64,000 nucleotides of DNA, from positions 4,588,001 through 4,652,000 of the forward strand of contig NZ_CP149817.1 in NCBI RefSeq assembly GCF_037935975.1, written 5' to 3'. Position 1 is the stretch's first letter. Each line of letters opens with the position of its first letter. Of the stretch, positions 17,701 to 27,508 are shown in pieces. Under the pieces are notes generated by a model. It saw only the letters and a program-made list of their open reading frames with translations. It searched no databases and was not told where the DNA came from. A program made the position numbers and the translations under genes. The DNA is from Teredinibacter turnerae. Lineage in GTDB: Bacteria; Pseudomonadota; Gammaproteobacteria; Pseudomonadales; Cellvibrionaceae.

Positions 17701-19252
17701 ATGCTCTCTCTCGAACAAAAGGAAGTACACGTCTCACAGCTTAAGCACGGCATGTTTGTATCCCGCCTGGATGTTCCCTGGGAGCGAACGCATTTTCCGC
17801 TGCAAGGCATTCTTATTCGCTCAGAAAGCGACATTGAACAAATTGCTGCCTACTGTAATTTCGTGATCGTGGACGAGACGCGGTCATGCAAACCGGCGCG
17901 CATTGACAGCCCAATGGGCAAAGCACAAAGCAGAGCAACCGCATGCAACGCCAAACCCGCCTGGCAGCGCAGGCACTGTGTGGAAAAATATCCGATCCGC
18001 GCGACGGTGCGGGAAGAAGTGCACCTGTCTCACAGCTTGCTGAGTACCATGGAGCGCCAGATTTATCTGATCTGTGAACATACCCTGCGCTGCAAGCGCG
18101 CGAACATCGAACAGCTAGTCGACAGCAGCTCTGAAGTCGTCGAGAGCGTTATCCGCAACCCGGATGCGCTGGCCTGGTTGTGTCGCGTGCGCGCCTCACG
18201 CCGACCTATCTACATGCACACTATCCGGCTGGCAGTGTGGGGTACTATTGCAGGGCGACAGCTCGGCCTCAATCGCTTTTCCCTAAACCATATGTGCACG
18301 GCTCTGCTGATGACTGGCATTGGCAAAAGCAGTGTGTCTGATAAGGCACTGGCCGGCTACAGCCCCACGAAGCCCTCACTGGAATACCGGCAACACTTGC
18401 AGGAAACCCTCTACCAGCTAGGGCCTGTTAACACTAATTCGATTCATTCTGTTGCGGCTAAAATTTCGCTATCAAGGCGTTTGGAGCGTAGTTTGGTTGT
18501 TCCAAATGAGCGATAAACAACGCTGAGAGCGGGATTTTAGCCGCAACCCGCAGGGCTGGGCCTGTATTTCCAGGCTGATGCGTTATTTTTCGCTCGTTTA
18601 GCCCGCTAAACAACGCCAAAAATGCCTTTCATCCTGAAAATACAGGCTCCAGCAGAGCGAATTGAATTAGTGTTAACAGGCCCTAGAGCAACTGCGTTTT
18701 TATAGCGACGATATTACCGATACCGTTGCGCACTACTGCGAGCGCATCGACGGCAGCGGCTACCCTAACCAGGTGACCGGTTCGGAGATACCCTTTCTTG
18801 CGCAGATTTGCGGCCTGGTGGAAACTTACGAACTCTTGATCAACCCCTACCATTGCACGCGCGCAATCTCCCCGGCCAATGCGGTTGTTTACCTCAACAA
18901 AGCAAAGAATCAACAGTTCGATGCCAGTCTGGTTGAAGAGTTTATTAAGGCAATTGGGATTTACCCTACCGGGACCGTGGTGGAACTCAGCTCGGGAGAG
19001 CTGGGCGTGATAGTGTCGCAAGACAGTAAAAAACGCTTGCGGGCCAGCGTGGTTCCGGTGCTCAGCGCGCAGGGCGACATTCTGAAAAATTACCGCCTGC
19101 TGGACCTTTCGTATGCGAGTGGACGGGACGAAGACCAGACCATGGCTATTCGCCGCGGCGTACCTTCGAGCGTGGTTCCGCGTGGCATTCTTGAAGAAAC
19201 CCACAGCTGGTTGTTTGACCGTCGCTCGGATCGCACGCGCGCCTGCCGCTGA
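17701..19252 (+). pseudogene. Degenerate HD-GYP domain protein (DUF3391-HD-GYP type) split by a MITE
   Basis: The first part (17701-18420) encodes a DUF3391-like start (EVHVSQLKHGMFVSRLDVPW) and the front half of an HD-GYP domain. After TAC CAG CTA the MITE adds foreign codons and a stop at 18514-18516. The second part resumes at 18684 in a different frame (EQLRFYSDDITDTVAHYCERIDGSGYP) and runs to 19252. Removing the element plus one TA copy restores one frame. Even before insertion the domain looked inactive: the HD-x-GK metal motif reads MTGIGK and HHER is HYCER, though DGSGYP is kept. The ancestor likely bound c-di-GMP or acted as a scaffold, not a normal phosphodiesterase. ATG 17701 is favoured over GTG 17692 because GGGTGG lies 7 bases before it. 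Confidence 0.85.
18421..18683. mobile_element. 263-bp MITE with TA target duplication (IS630/Tc1-like ends)
   Basis: The ends are inverted repeats: GGGCCTGTTAACACTAATTC at 18421 and its complement ending at 18683, matching for 20 bases and nearly to 24. TA flanks both sides (18419-18420 and 18684-18685) within CTAG, the preferred target of IS630-type elements. No transposase gene is present. Two inner hairpins fill the element: 18451-18470 with 18528-18547 (18 of 20 paired) and 18560-18574 with 18633-18647 (14 of 15). A small TTTAGC/GCTAAA palindrome sits in the second loop. The insertion length is 265 bases including the duplicated TA, so it shifts frame in the host gene. Confidence 0.88.
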
Positions 19253-19471
19253 TTATCTCGGGTTTCTATCGCCCAGAGAACAAAAAATCCGTTTCCGGGC
19301 CATTGCAACAGTTCCAACCTGAATCGTTTGGGGTAAGATTGCGCCCGCAATAATCAACGCGTAATAAGTGGCGCCGACAACAACCAAGTTTATGGGCTCT
19401 TGTCGTTATAATCCCGGAGCAGGCAAACACTACTGGCAACGCCTAACCTCCCCCCAATAAAGTGATATACA

Positions 19472-19675
19472 ATGAAGCGAGCGGAATACAAAATTATCAG
19501 TGGCCCAAGCGGCCTGCCCCAATTGGAAGATCGCATCACCGAATTTTTGAACAAAGGCTGGAAACCGGTCGGCGGAATCGCCTTTAACGCGGGCTACCCC
19601 TATCAGGCGATCGCCCGGGTAGTGACTGTCGACGAAGACGATAAGCTCACACGCAACCCCGAGCCTGCCCTATAG
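19472..19675 (+). CDS. DUF1737 domain small protein
   Basis: The 67-residue product follows the DUF1737 pattern: MKRAEYKIISGPSGLPQLEDRI, then FLNKGWKPVGGIAF and a closing YQAIARVV strand. Proteins of this kind are small single-domain cytosolic proteins with no known role. It stands alone between the HD-GYP remnant and a convergent lipoprotein gene 16 bases away. The ATG at 19472 fits the domain start, though no strong ribosome site is visible. Confidence 0.8.
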   Translation: MKRAEYKIISGPSGLPQLEDRITEFLNKGWKPVGGIAFNAGYPYQAIARVVTVDEDDKLTRNPEPAL

Positions 19676-19691
19676 AGTTTGGGTTTGCCTG

Positions 19692-20177
19692 CTAAACGTA
19701 GCCGGCAGAATCCAGCGTGCAATTGTGGTTACTGGGGCCCGGGCCAAACGGGTTGACTAACATGATCAGGTTTTCACCGTCCGCCATCCACTGCACACGA
19801 AACCGGCTGGAATTGCCGAGGTCGGTAAAATCCGCAAAATTGTTCTCGCCGGTGAAAATATACGCAGCGGTAGGGGAAGTTACGGTACCACTCGTGTAGT
19901 AGGTGACACTGCCCGTGCTCACCACACCGGATACCTCAGGGTTCGGGCCAGCACCAAAGACAACCCCGGAATCGCTCACGGCCTCGACGTTCATCACTAG
20001 CGTCGCATCAATTCCACCCAGATCGCAGGTAAATTCAAACCGCGCATTATTTGATGGTGATTTCCCGCCGCTGCCGGCAATGTTGCTGTTGCCGCCGTCA
20101 GATCCACCGCCACATCCAGTCAGCATGAGCTGACTTACCAGGCTTAAAAAACATAAATATAGGCGCAGTCGGAACAT
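19692..20177 (-). CDS. Hypothetical lipoprotein
   Basis: This 161-residue protein has a clear lipoprotein signal with lipobox MLTGC (Cys22) followed by a Gly/Ser/Asn-rich linker. The mature part is rich in Thr, Ser and Gly with alternating hydrophobic strands, which suggests a small beta-sandwich. Two cysteines (TCDLGG near 52 and HNCTLD near 153) could form a disulfide that closes the domain. No family is recognised. It is the first gene on the minus strand after the DUF1737 gene, and its start is supported by the signal peptide. Confidence 0.65.
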   Translation of the reverse strand: MFRLRLYLCFLSLVSQLMLTGCGGGSDGGNSNIAGSGGKSPSNNARFEFTCDLGGIDATLVMNVEAVSDSGVVFGAGPNPEVSGVVSTGSVTYYTSGTVTSPTAAYIFTGENNFADFTDLGNSSRFRVQWMADGENLIMLVNPFGPGPSNHNCTLDSAGYV

Positions 20178-20350
20178 GCAAAACTCCTTGTTGACCTGTT
20201 AACTGAATTGAAACGCGCACCGGCAACACGCCGCAGCGACCAGCGGCCGCCCAGTGACTATTGCTAAATACAGATGGCAGGAAGGAAAGTACCAGAGAGT
20301 GGTGGCGCAGAGCTGAAGGCGTACGAATATTGGATGCTTTTGTCCGTTTT

Positions 20351-22222
20351 TTAATGCTTTGCCAGGGGCTGGCTCAGAAGCCGAACACCGGACGCATCGC
20401 AAACAACGCGTTCGGAATCGTTAACCAGGGTCATCAGCGCTTCCTCACTCAAAGGCTTGCTGTAGAAATACCCCTGCACTTGATCGCAACCCCGTTCGCT
20501 TAACCACTGGCACTGGCTGGCACGCTCTACCCCCTCGGCGATGACTTCCAGTGACATATTGTGGGCGAGGTCGATGATAGATTTGGCAATCGCCGCCTCT
20601 TGATCGTCGCGGTCTACGTTAGTGATAAAACTGCGGTCAATTTTTAATTTCTGGATGGGAAAACGTTGCAGGTATGCCAGCGACGAATAGCCGGTGCCGA
20701 AGTCATCAATTGCCAGTGATAACCCCATGTCGCTTAAACAGTTAAGCATATTGATTGTATTGGCGGCGTTCTCCATTGCCGAGCTTTCGGTAATTTCCAG
20801 CTCCAGGCACTGCGCAGGTAATCCGGTTTTTCGCAATACCTGCGCCACAGTGTGTTCAAACCCTTCCTGCCTGAATTGACGTGTGGAAAGGTTAACCGCC
20901 ACCTTGCACAGGTCAATTCCTGCCGCCAGCCACTGCTGAAAATGCGCACAGGCCTGTTCCAACACCCAGGCGCCTAAGGGTTCGATCAACCCGGTCTCTT
21001 CCGCCAGCGGAATAAAATGTACCGGCGTCACCAACCCGCGATCTTTGTGTTGCCATCGCACCAGCGCTTCCAAGCCTGTAATCCGCCCACTGTTCAGATC
21101 CACCTGTGGCTGATAGAAAACCCGCAACTCGTTTTGCTCCAGTGCACGGCGTAAATCATTTTCCAACAACAGGTAATTGACTGCCGAATCGGACATCGCG
21201 CTAACGTAGAACTGCGCGCGGTTTTTACCTGCCGCCTTCGCTCGGTACATGGCGGTATCGGCGTGTTTTAGCAGCTGATCAATAGAGTCACCGTCGTGGG
21301 GGAATACGCTGATACCAATGCTCGCGGTACAACTTATGGGGTGCCCGTGGATAACCACCGACTGCTGCAGGCAGCCGAGCAGTTTGTTGGCTATCGCTTC
21401 GATCGATTCGCTGCAGGTGACGTTTTCCAGCACGACCACGAATTCGTCTCCACCGAGCCGGGCGACTGTATCGGTATCGCGCAACTCGTCGACAATGTGT
21501 TGCGCGACCGCTTTCAAATAGCGGTCGCCCGCCTCGTGGCCAAGACTATCGTTGATATTTTTAAAGCGATCGAGATCCAACAGCATCAACGCGAGACTGG
21601 ATTTCGTGCGTTTAGCGCGCGCAATGCTCTTGTTCACCCGATCGTAGAACAGCGAGCGGTTCGCCAATCCGGTCAGAGGGTCGTGGAATATGGCGAAATT
21701 GAGATGACTTTTGTGATCACGTAAAACCGATTCAGCCAGTTCATCTTCTGTAATATCGACACCCACAGTGTAAATAACGTCGGCGCCGGGAACCGGCGTG
21801 TCCAGCTCTCCCGCACCGGCCGGCACCAACTGATCGCGGGCAATACGCGTGCGACGCATTTTGTAAAGGTGGGTGGAGCCATCTTTGTGCTTAGCGGTTA
21901 ATTCCCACTCACATTCTGCTGTTGAGGAAGCCTGAAGTTGCTCTAGACGTGCCTGAGCCGAAGCCGGATACAACTCGTCCTCTTTAGCTAACCCATTGAT
22001 ATCAATAGAAACGCCAGAAAGAAGTGTGTGGTGCCGGCTGACAAAAAGTACGTCCCCCTCAAGTGTAACCACCGAGGCAAGCACCGGAATATGCTCCAAC
22101 AGTAACCCAAAATAGGTTCGGATATCGGCCGTTTTTGTGGCGACTGGGTTTAAAACAGAGGTTACAGACTTCTCCATGAGCATCGACATTCGTGTACTTG
22201 TGGCTGAAAGATTGACTCGCAC
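20351..22222 (-). CDS. PAS-GGDEF-EAL protein (c-di-GMP cyclase/phosphodiesterase)
   Basis: The 623-residue protein has a PAS-like sensor region (about 35-160), a GGDEF domain with intact GGDEF at 257-261, and an EAL domain with EAL at 385-387 and DDFGTGYSSL at 506-515. The inhibitory I-site RxxD (Arg248-Asp251) lies five residues before GGDEF. Both active sites look intact, so the protein may make or break c-di-GMP depending on signal. No membrane segment or signal peptide is seen, so it should be cytosolic. Several in-frame Met codons near the N-terminus (1, 12, 14, 16) leave the exact start open. It is monocistronic, downstream of nothing related. Confidence 0.93.
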   Translation of the reverse strand: MRVNLSATSTRMSMLMEKSVTSVLNPVATKTADIRTYFGLLLEHIPVLASVVTLEGDVLFVSRHHTLLSGVSIDINGLAKEDELYPASAQARLEQLQASSTAECEWELTAKHKDGSTHLYKMRRTRIARDQLVPAGAGELDTPVPGADVIYTVGVDITEDELAESVLRDHKSHLNFAIFHDPLTGLANRSLFYDRVNKSIARAKRTKSSLALMLLDLDRFKNINDSLGHEAGDRYLKAVAQHIVDELRDTDTVARLGGDEFVVVLENVTCSESIEAIANKLLGCLQQSVVIHGHPISCTASIGISVFPHDGDSIDQLLKHADTAMYRAKAAGKNRAQFYVSAMSDSAVNYLLLENDLRRALEQNELRVFYQPQVDLNSGRITGLEALVRWQHKDRGLVTPVHFIPLAEETGLIEPLGAWVLEQACAHFQQWLAAGIDLCKVAVNLSTRQFRQEGFEHTVAQVLRKTGLPAQCLELEITESSAMENAANTINMLNCLSDMGLSLAIDDFGTGYSSLAYLQRFPIQKLKIDRSFITNVDRDDQEAAIAKSIIDLAHNMSLEVIAEGVERASQCQWLSERGCDQVQGYFYSKPLSEEALMTLVNDSERVVCDASGVRLLSQPLAKH

Positions 22223-22298
22223 CAGCGTGCCACAGTTAAGTTACATCCAGAGCGGTCACCATCATAAGCACAGAGCGAGCCAGCTGATTGGGGAGGAG

Positions 22299-22346
22299 AA
22301 AAAAACAGAGAAAAATCGAGAGTCGCCCCGGGAGTGTCCCCGGGGC
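22299..22346 (-). terminator. Probable intrinsic terminator after rimO
   Basis: On the minus strand, about 20 bases past the rimO stop, GCCCCGGG and its complement (22346-22325) form a GC-rich stem with a short ACACT-type loop. T-rich tracts follow at 22315-22311 and 22305-22299. The T-run is offset from the stem by some bases, so strength is uncertain. Confidence 0.6.
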
Positions 22347-22367
22347 AGCGGCGTTGCGGAGTTCCGG

Positions 22368-23690
22368 TCAGGCGATGGGCTCTGCCCAGATATCATATTC
22401 ATCCGCAGCAGTCACCCGCGCTCTAATGAGACTTCCGGCGGGCAAGTGGGCGCTGTCTTCGACAATAACCACGCCATCGATTTCCGGGGCGTCAGCGAAA
22501 CTGCGGCCAAGCGCATTCACGCCTTCACTGCGATCAATTAACACATCAATGGTTTTACCGATTTTCGCCTGCAACCTGGCTGCAGAAATGCGCTGCTGCG
22601 TCGCCATAAACCGTTCCCAACGCTCCTGCTTCACTTCATCTGGCACCGGGTTTGGCAATGCATTGGCCGCAGCGCCTTCCACCGGTGAGTATTGGAAACA
22701 GCCAACGCGATCCAGTTGGGCGTCTTCCAGCCAGTCGAGTAACAGTTCAAAGTCCGCATCGGTTTCACCGGGGAAACCCACAATAAACGTCGACCGCAGC
22801 GTCAGATCCGGGCACATTTTGCGCCATGCGTGAATCCGATCCAGAGTTTTTTCCTGATGTGCCGGGCGTTTCATCGCTTTCAACACCGTTGGGCTCGCGT
22901 GCTGGAAAGGGATATCCAAATACGGGAGGATTTTGCCCTCAGCCATCAATGGAATAACGTTATCCACATGCGGGTAGGGATACACATAGTGCAGCCGGAC
23001 CCACACCCCCATCTCACCCAGTGCTTCACACAGCTCCTGCATGCGGGTTTTTACCGGGCGCCCCTGCCAGAAGCCCGTGCGGTATTTCAGGTCGACGCCA
23101 TAGGCGCTGGTGTCCTGAGAAATGACCAACAGCTCACGGGTACCGGCATTCACCAGGCGCTCGGCCTCGTTCAACACGTCGCCAATCGGGCGACTTACCA
23201 GGTCGCCGCGCATGTCGGGAATAATGCAAAAGGAACAGCGATGGTTGCAGCCTTCAGAGATTTTCAGGTAGGCGTAGTGACGCGGCGTTAACTTGACGCC
23301 CTGCGGCGGCACCAGATCCACGTGCGGATTGTGGTCACGCACCGGCGGAATGTACTCGTGTACCGCACCCATAACATCTTCGTACGCGGCGGGTCCAGTA
23401 ACACTGAGAACATTGGGAAAGCTTTCGCGGATAATTTCCGCATCTTTGCCCTTGCCCATGCAGCCGGTGACAATCACTTTGCCATTTTCGCTCATGGCTT
23501 CGCTAATGGCATCCAGCGATTCCTGCTTGGCACTATCGATAAAGCCGCAAGTATTTACCACCACCAGATCAGCATCGTCATAGCTCGGCACAACACTGTA
23601 GCCGTCCAGTTTTAACTGGGTGAGAATCCGCTCGGAATCCACCAGGGCCTTTGGGCAACCGAGAGAAATAAAACCAACTTTTTGAGTCAT
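22368..23690 (-). CDS. rimO: Ribosomal protein S12 methylthiotransferase RimO
   Basis: The 440-residue protein has the three domains of methylthiotransferases: UPF0004 ([16 protein letters not shown] at the start, with NTCGF and GCMGK supplying the three N-terminal cluster cysteines), radical SAM with [14 protein letters not shown] (CxxxCxxC) and a C-terminal TRAM-like domain. RimO adds a methylthio group to the beta carbon of an aspartate in ribosomal protein S12. The N-terminal SLGCPKxxVDSE distinguishes RimO from MiaB. Length is normal. It is followed by a probable terminator and preceded by a 73-base gap after a GNAT gene on the same strand. Confidence 0.97.
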   Translation of the reverse strand: MTQKVGFISLGCPKALVDSERILTQLKLDGYSVVPSYDDADLVVVNTCGFIDSAKQESLDAISEAMSENGKVIVTGCMGKGKDAEIIRESFPNVLSVTGPAAYEDVMGAVHEYIPPVRDHNPHVDLVPPQGVKLTPRHYAYLKISEGCNHRCSFCIIPDMRGDLVSRPIGDVLNEAERLVNAGTRELLVISQDTSAYGVDLKYRTGFWQGRPVKTRMQELCEALGEMGVWVRLHYVYPYPHVDNVIPLMAEGKILPYLDIPFQHASPTVLKAMKRPAHQEKTLDRIHAWRKMCPDLTLRSTFIVGFPGETDADFELLLDWLEDAQLDRVGCFQYSPVEGAAANALPNPVPDEVKQERWERFMATQQRISAARLQAKIGKTIDVLIDRSEGVNALGRSFADAPEIDGVVIVEDSAHLPAGSLIRARVTAADEYDIWAEPIA

Positions 23691-23763
23691 AGCTTTTGTC
23701 GCTGTAAATAATGGATCGCTGAAAATTAAGATCGGGAAATGAGATGGCGGAAGGGGTGCGCGC

Positions 23764-24297
23764 TTAGCGCTCTGCGCCGACCCGCTTTTCTAACACGGAA
23801 ACCGCGTTACCCTGCACCAGCCCGTTGTGGGTAAATGTCCAATCGCGTTTTTGATAGTAGGCGGCTTTATCCCGCGTGTAGAGCCGCAACTGAACCAGAC
23901 CGTGGCCTTCGGCATAGGTCTCAATATAGTTCAGCAACTGCTGGCCGACGCCACGGCAGCGGTGTTCCGGCTCAACAAACAAATTCGTCACCCATTCACT
24001 GGGTTTGCGACTTTTAGTGAATTGATAAAAAACCAAACTAACCGACCCCACGGGTACGCGCGCTTCTTCCGCCACACTTGGCAGATGAGCGATGAAAGTA
24101 GCCGGAATAGGATCGATATCGAAATGCGCACGCAGGTTGTGCTCCCGCTCGCGAATGTCTGCCCCCACTTCCTCGCGGGAAGTGCGTTCACCGCCCGCAC
24201 GAAAGCTGCGCAACCATTCCTGGTGGTGCCAGCCGGCCACGGTTTTCACCCACTGGGGGAACTCCCGCAGATGCGAAATCTCGACAGATGCGTTCAT
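23764..24297 (-). CDS. GNAT family N-acetyltransferase
   Basis: This 177-residue protein has the GNAT core: the strand [13 protein letters not shown], then [28 protein letters not shown] (about 100-130), where the RCRGVG loop binds acetyl-CoA, followed by [20 protein letters not shown]. The substrate is unknown. It lies 17 bases downstream of lipA on the same strand and could be the last gene of the dacA-lipB-lipA unit, though it has no evident link with lipoate synthesis. Confidence 0.87.
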   Translation of the reverse strand: MNASVEISHLREFPQWVKTVAGWHHQEWLRSFRAGGERTSREEVGADIREREHNLRAHFDIDPIPATFIAHLPSVAEEARVPVGSVSLVFYQFTKSRKPSEWVTNLFVEPEHRCRGVGQQLLNYIETYAEGHGLVQLRLYTRDKAAYYQKRDWTFTHNGLVQGNAVSVLEKRVGAER

Positions 24298-24314
24298 TGG
24301 GCTTACGCGCGACC

Positions 24315-25295
24315 TTACTTAACCACTTCGCCGTGCGCTTGCTTGTCCGCGTGATACGACGAGCGAACCAGGGGGCCACAGGCTGCGTGCACAAAACCAA
24401 GTTCTTTGGCTATCGCGCTGTACTCGTCGAACTCAGCAGGCTCAACATACCGGGCAACGGGCAGATGGTCGCGAGAAGGCTGGAGGTATTGGCCAATCGT
24501 CAGCATGTCGATATCGTGTGCGCGCATATCTTTGAGCACCTCGATAATTTCCTCCTTGGTCTCGCCCAGGCCAACCATCAACCCCGACTTGGTCAATACC
24601 TCGGGTTTGCGCGCTTTATAACGCTGCAGCAGCTCCAGCGACCATTTGTAATTGGCACCGGGGCGCGACTGGCGATAAAGGCGGGGCACGGTTTCCAGAT
24701 TGTGATTGAACACATCCGGCGGCTCCTGCGCGAGGATATCCAGGGCGATATCCATGCGGCCACGAAAATCCGGGGTCAGAATTTCAACTTGCAACTCGGG
24801 TGACAGCGCGCGGGACTCGCGAATACAGTCGGCAAAATGCTGCGCCCCGCCATCGCGAAGATCGTCGCGGTCGACCGAGGTGATCACCACATATTTCAAA
24901 CTCATGTCGGCGATAGCTTCCGCGAGATTGCGCGGCTCATTGGTGTCCAGCGGGTTGGGTTTGCCGTGGCCCACATCGCAGAAGGGGCAGCGACGGGTAC
25001 AGATATCCCCCATGATCATAAATGTCGCCGTTCCACCGCTAAAGCACTCGCCCAAATTGGGGCAATTGGCTTCTTCACAGACGGTGGAGAGCGCATTCTT
25101 ACGCAACAGTTTTTTAATCCGATCGACTTCCGGCGAGCTGCTGACTTTAATTCGAATCCAGTCCGGTTTACGCAGCATCGAATCGCTGGTAATCACTTTG
25201 ACCGGAATGCGCTCGACCTTATCGGCGTCGCGCAGTTTTTCACCCTGTTGGATGCGCCGCGTGCGTTTGACGGGGCTAAGATCCTGTTCAGACAT
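24315..25295 (-). CDS. lipA: Lipoyl synthase
   Basis: The 326-residue radical SAM enzyme inserts two sulfurs into protein-bound octanoyl groups to make lipoate. Both clusters are visible: the auxiliary [12 protein letters not shown] near residues 93-104 and the radical [11 protein letters not shown] near 119-126. The C-terminal RSSYHAD supplies the conserved Ser ligand of the auxiliary cluster. Length is normal. It follows lipB by 7 bases, so the two steps of lipoate assembly are co-transcribed in the order seen in Pseudomonas and E. coli. Confidence 0.97.
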   Translation of the reverse strand: MSEQDLSPVKRTRRIQQGEKLRDADKVERIPVKVITSDSMLRKPDWIRIKVSSSPEVDRIKKLLRKNALSTVCEEANCPNLGECFSGGTATFMIMGDICTRRCPFCDVGHGKPNPLDTNEPRNLAEAIADMSLKYVVITSVDRDDLRDGGAQHFADCIRESRALSPELQVEILTPDFRGRMDIALDILAQEPPDVFNHNLETVPRLYRQSRPGANYKWSLELLQRYKARKPEVLTKSGLMVGLGETKEEIIEVLKDMRAHDIDMLTIGQYLQPSRDHLPVARYVEPAEFDEYSAIAKELGFVHAACGPLVRSSYHADKQAHGEVVK

Positions 25296-25302
25296 AGGTT
25301 CT

Positions 25303-25917
25303 CTACTTTAAAAGCTCCAGCAGGCGCGCACTGTAGCGATCGGCAACCTCTGCCACGCTTGGAGGCTCTGCTGTGTAATCAGTTAGCTGCACCATTGCCA
25401 GGCCCGCATATCCACAGGGGTTAATATTGGCAAAGGGTTGCAAGTCCATATTCACATTAATGGCCACACCGTGATAGCTGCAGCCCTTGCGCACTCGTAA
25501 ACCGAGCGACGAAATCTTTTTACCGTCGACATAGACGCCGGGCGCATCTGGCCGCGGCTCGCCGATAATACCGTAGTCGCCCAACAAGCGAACAACAGAA
25601 TTTTCAATGAGTGTGACCAGATCTCGCACGCCCAGCTTGCGGCGTTTCAGGTTAAGCAGGGGGTAAGCGACCAGTTGGCCCGGCCCGTGATAGGTAATCT
25701 GACCACCGCGATCAGTTTGCACCACGGGAATATCGGTCGCGGGCAGTAGCAAATGTTCTGGTTTGCCCGCCTGCCCTTGAGTGTAGACCGGTGGATGTTC
25801 CACCAGCCACAGTTCATCACCGGTCGCAGCGTCGCGAGTGTCGGTGAACTCTCGCATCGCCCGCCAGCAGGTTTCGTATTCCAGCTGGCCCAGGTTTTTA
25901 ACAACAACTGCGGCCAA
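25303..25917 (-). CDS. lipB: Octanoyl-[ACP]:protein N-octanoyltransferase
   Basis: The 204-residue enzyme transfers octanoate from acyl carrier protein to lipoyl domains. Visible family motifs are [18 protein letters not shown] near residues 70-87, the catalytic Lys in [19 protein letters not shown] near 130-148, and the catalytic Cys in NPCGYAGL near 165. Length is normal. The gene abuts the DUF493 gene upstream (no gap) and lipA follows after 7 bases, forming a tight unit. Confidence 0.97.
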   Translation of the reverse strand: MAAVVVKNLGQLEYETCWRAMREFTDTRDAATGDELWLVEHPPVYTQGQAGKPEHLLLPATDIPVVQTDRGGQITYHGPGQLVAYPLLNLKRRKLGVRDLVTLIENSVVRLLGDYGIIGEPRPDAPGVYVDGKKISSLGLRVRKGCSYHGVAINVNMDLQPFANINPCGYAGLAMVQLTDYTAEPPSVAEVADRYSARLLELLK

Positions 25918-26190
25918 TCACAGCACCATTTTCGTTTCTGGCAGCTTTTTCAAATCTTCGTGGATCGCGTGTAACTGCTCGATGCCGGTCGCGGTAATAA
26001 ATACACTGACCGACTCAAAAGTCCCGTTGCGACTGGGACGCACACTCACTTTGTTGATATCGAAACCGGGCGCGTGCCGCTCCATCACATTGAGTACGGC
26101 CTCGCGATAACCCGCCGTCGCCGTGCCCATGCACTTGATCACATAGTCCGGGCAAGGAAATTCAATTTTAGGAGGCTGCTGCTCGCTCAC
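25918..26190 (-). CDS. DUF493 (YbeD-like) protein
   Basis: The 90-residue protein has the ACT-like DUF493 fold: IEFPCPDYVIKCMG at the start, a central VLNVMERHAPGFD helix, and the strands VSVRPSRNGTFESVSVFITATG. YbeD of E. coli sits between dacA and lipB, exactly as here. Its role is unsettled. The structure is like an allosteric small-molecule-binding domain, which suggests control of lipoate synthesis or of DacA. Its stop abuts the lipB start. Confidence 0.92.
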   Translation of the reverse strand: MSEQQPPKIEFPCPDYVIKCMGTATAGYREAVLNVMERHAPGFDINKVSVRPSRNGTFESVSVFITATGIEQLHAIHEDLKKLPETKMVL

Positions 26191-26193
26191 CGT

Positions 26194-27366
26194 TTATTCC
26201 TCAAACAACCGCAAAATAGCATCCCAGGCGCGGTCAACCAGCCCGGCTTCCGCAATATCCGTCGCGGCGACCAGGTCGGTTTCTACAATGACTTCGTCAT
26301 CCAGAGAAATCTTCAATTTACCCAGCGCCTGATGTTTGGCAATGGGTGCTTCAATGTTCGCGTCGGTTTCAATAGCCGCTTTCACATTCTTCGCGCCGCC
26401 GCGTGGAATGGTGGCCAGAATATCGTGGTCGATAGTAAGAACTAATTCTTTCGGATCGCCACCCCACACCCGCGTACTGCCAAGTTCATCGCCAGCACTG
26501 TAGAGCTTGTGAGTCTGATAGTAGCGAAACCCGTACGCCAACAATTTTTTCGATTCAGCTGCCCGCGTATTTTCTGATTTAGCGCCCATTACCACTGATA
26601 TCAACCGCATCCCGTCACGCTTGGCGGAAGCCACCAGGCAATAGCCTGCGGCCTCGGTGTGACCGGTTTTAATGCCGTCGACGGTGTTATCGGTAAACAA
26701 CAGTTTGTTGCGGTTAGGCTGGCTGATACCGTTGTGCTTAAAGTGCTTTTCGGAGTAGAGCGCGTAGTGTTTCGGGTGATCATTGATCAGTGCCTTGGCA
26801 AGAATCGCCAGGTCGCGAGCGGTCGTCAGGTGGCCCTCAGCAGGCCATCCGGTCGCATTTCTAAAGTGACTGTTGGTCATCCCCAGCAGTTGCGCCTGCT
26901 GGTTCATGATCTCTGCGAACGCTTCCTCACTGCCGGCAATATGCTGAGCCAACGCGATAGAGGCGTCGTTACCCGATTGGATGATAACGCCGCGCAGCAT
27001 GTCGATCACCGGCACCTCAGAGCGCGCTTCCAAAAACATTGTGGAGCTACCACTTTTCGCACCGCCGCGGCGCCAGGCATCGTCGCTGACCCGCACCAGA
27101 TCGGTTTCCTGCAGCCGGCCTGCGTATATTTCCTCAGACACAATATAGCTGGTCATCATTTTGGTCAGGCTGGCTGGCGGTAACTGCTCATCAGCATTGT
27201 GTTCGACTATAACCTTGCCGGTATCCGCATCGATCAGCAGGTAGGCTGTCGCCGCAAGCTGTGGCGGTGCAGGAATAATAACCTGGCTGGCATTTGCCGC
27301 CATCGCAGTAACCAGGATGAAGAGGTGTGCTAGAACAAGCGCAGCGCGCGCAACAGAAAATCGCAT
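26194..27366 (-). CDS. dacA: D-alanyl-D-alanine carboxypeptidase (PBP5/6 type)
   Basis: The 390-residue protein has a cleaved signal peptide (to about ANAS), then the penicillin-binding motifs SLTK (SxxK, near 66), SGN in IQSGNDASIALAQ near 130 and KTG in GIKTGHTEAAGYC near 234. A beta-rich PBP5_C domain and a C-terminal amphipathic helix (RAWDAILRLFEE) for membrane association follow. It removes the terminal D-Ala of peptidoglycan pentapeptides in the periplasm and so limits cross-linking. It lies 3 bases upstream of the DUF493 gene. The usual upstream neighbour rlpA is separated from it here by a GH9 gene. Confidence 0.96.
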   Translation of the reverse strand: MRFSVARAALVLAHLFILVTAMAANASQVIIPAPPQLAATAYLLIDADTGKVIVEHNADEQLPPASLTKMMTSYIVSEEIYAGRLQETDLVRVSDDAWRRGGAKSGSSTMFLEARSEVPVIDMLRGVIIQSGNDASIALAQHIAGSEEAFAEIMNQQAQLLGMTNSHFRNATGWPAEGHLTTARDLAILAKALINDHPKHYALYSEKHFKHNGISQPNRNKLLFTDNTVDGIKTGHTEAAGYCLVASAKRDGMRLISVVMGAKSENTRAAESKKLLAYGFRYYQTHKLYSAGDELGSTRVWGGDPKELVLTIDHDILATIPRGGAKNVKAAIETDANIEAPIAKHQALGKLKISLDDEVIVETDLVAATDIAEAGLVDRAWDAILRLFEE

Positions 27367-27480
27367 CGTTTAAACGTTTAACCTTGTGCCGAGGGAGTTT
27401 ATTTCTGTTAGAGACAGGCGCACGTCGGATAAGTGCCGCCCGAAGGGGAAAGGATTGTAGCAGTAATCTGCGCCTAATGC

Positions 27481-27498
27481 AGGCGGCTTGCGCCGCCT
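27481..27498 (-). terminator. Possible weak terminator hairpin after the GH9 gene
   Basis: AGGCGGC and GCCGCCT form a perfect 7-bp stem with a 4-base loop, 10 bases past the GH9 stop. There is no following T-run, so any termination would be weak or Rho-aided; it could equally protect the 3' end of the transcript. Confidence 0.35.
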
Positions 27499-27508
27499 GA
27501 TGTCGCGA

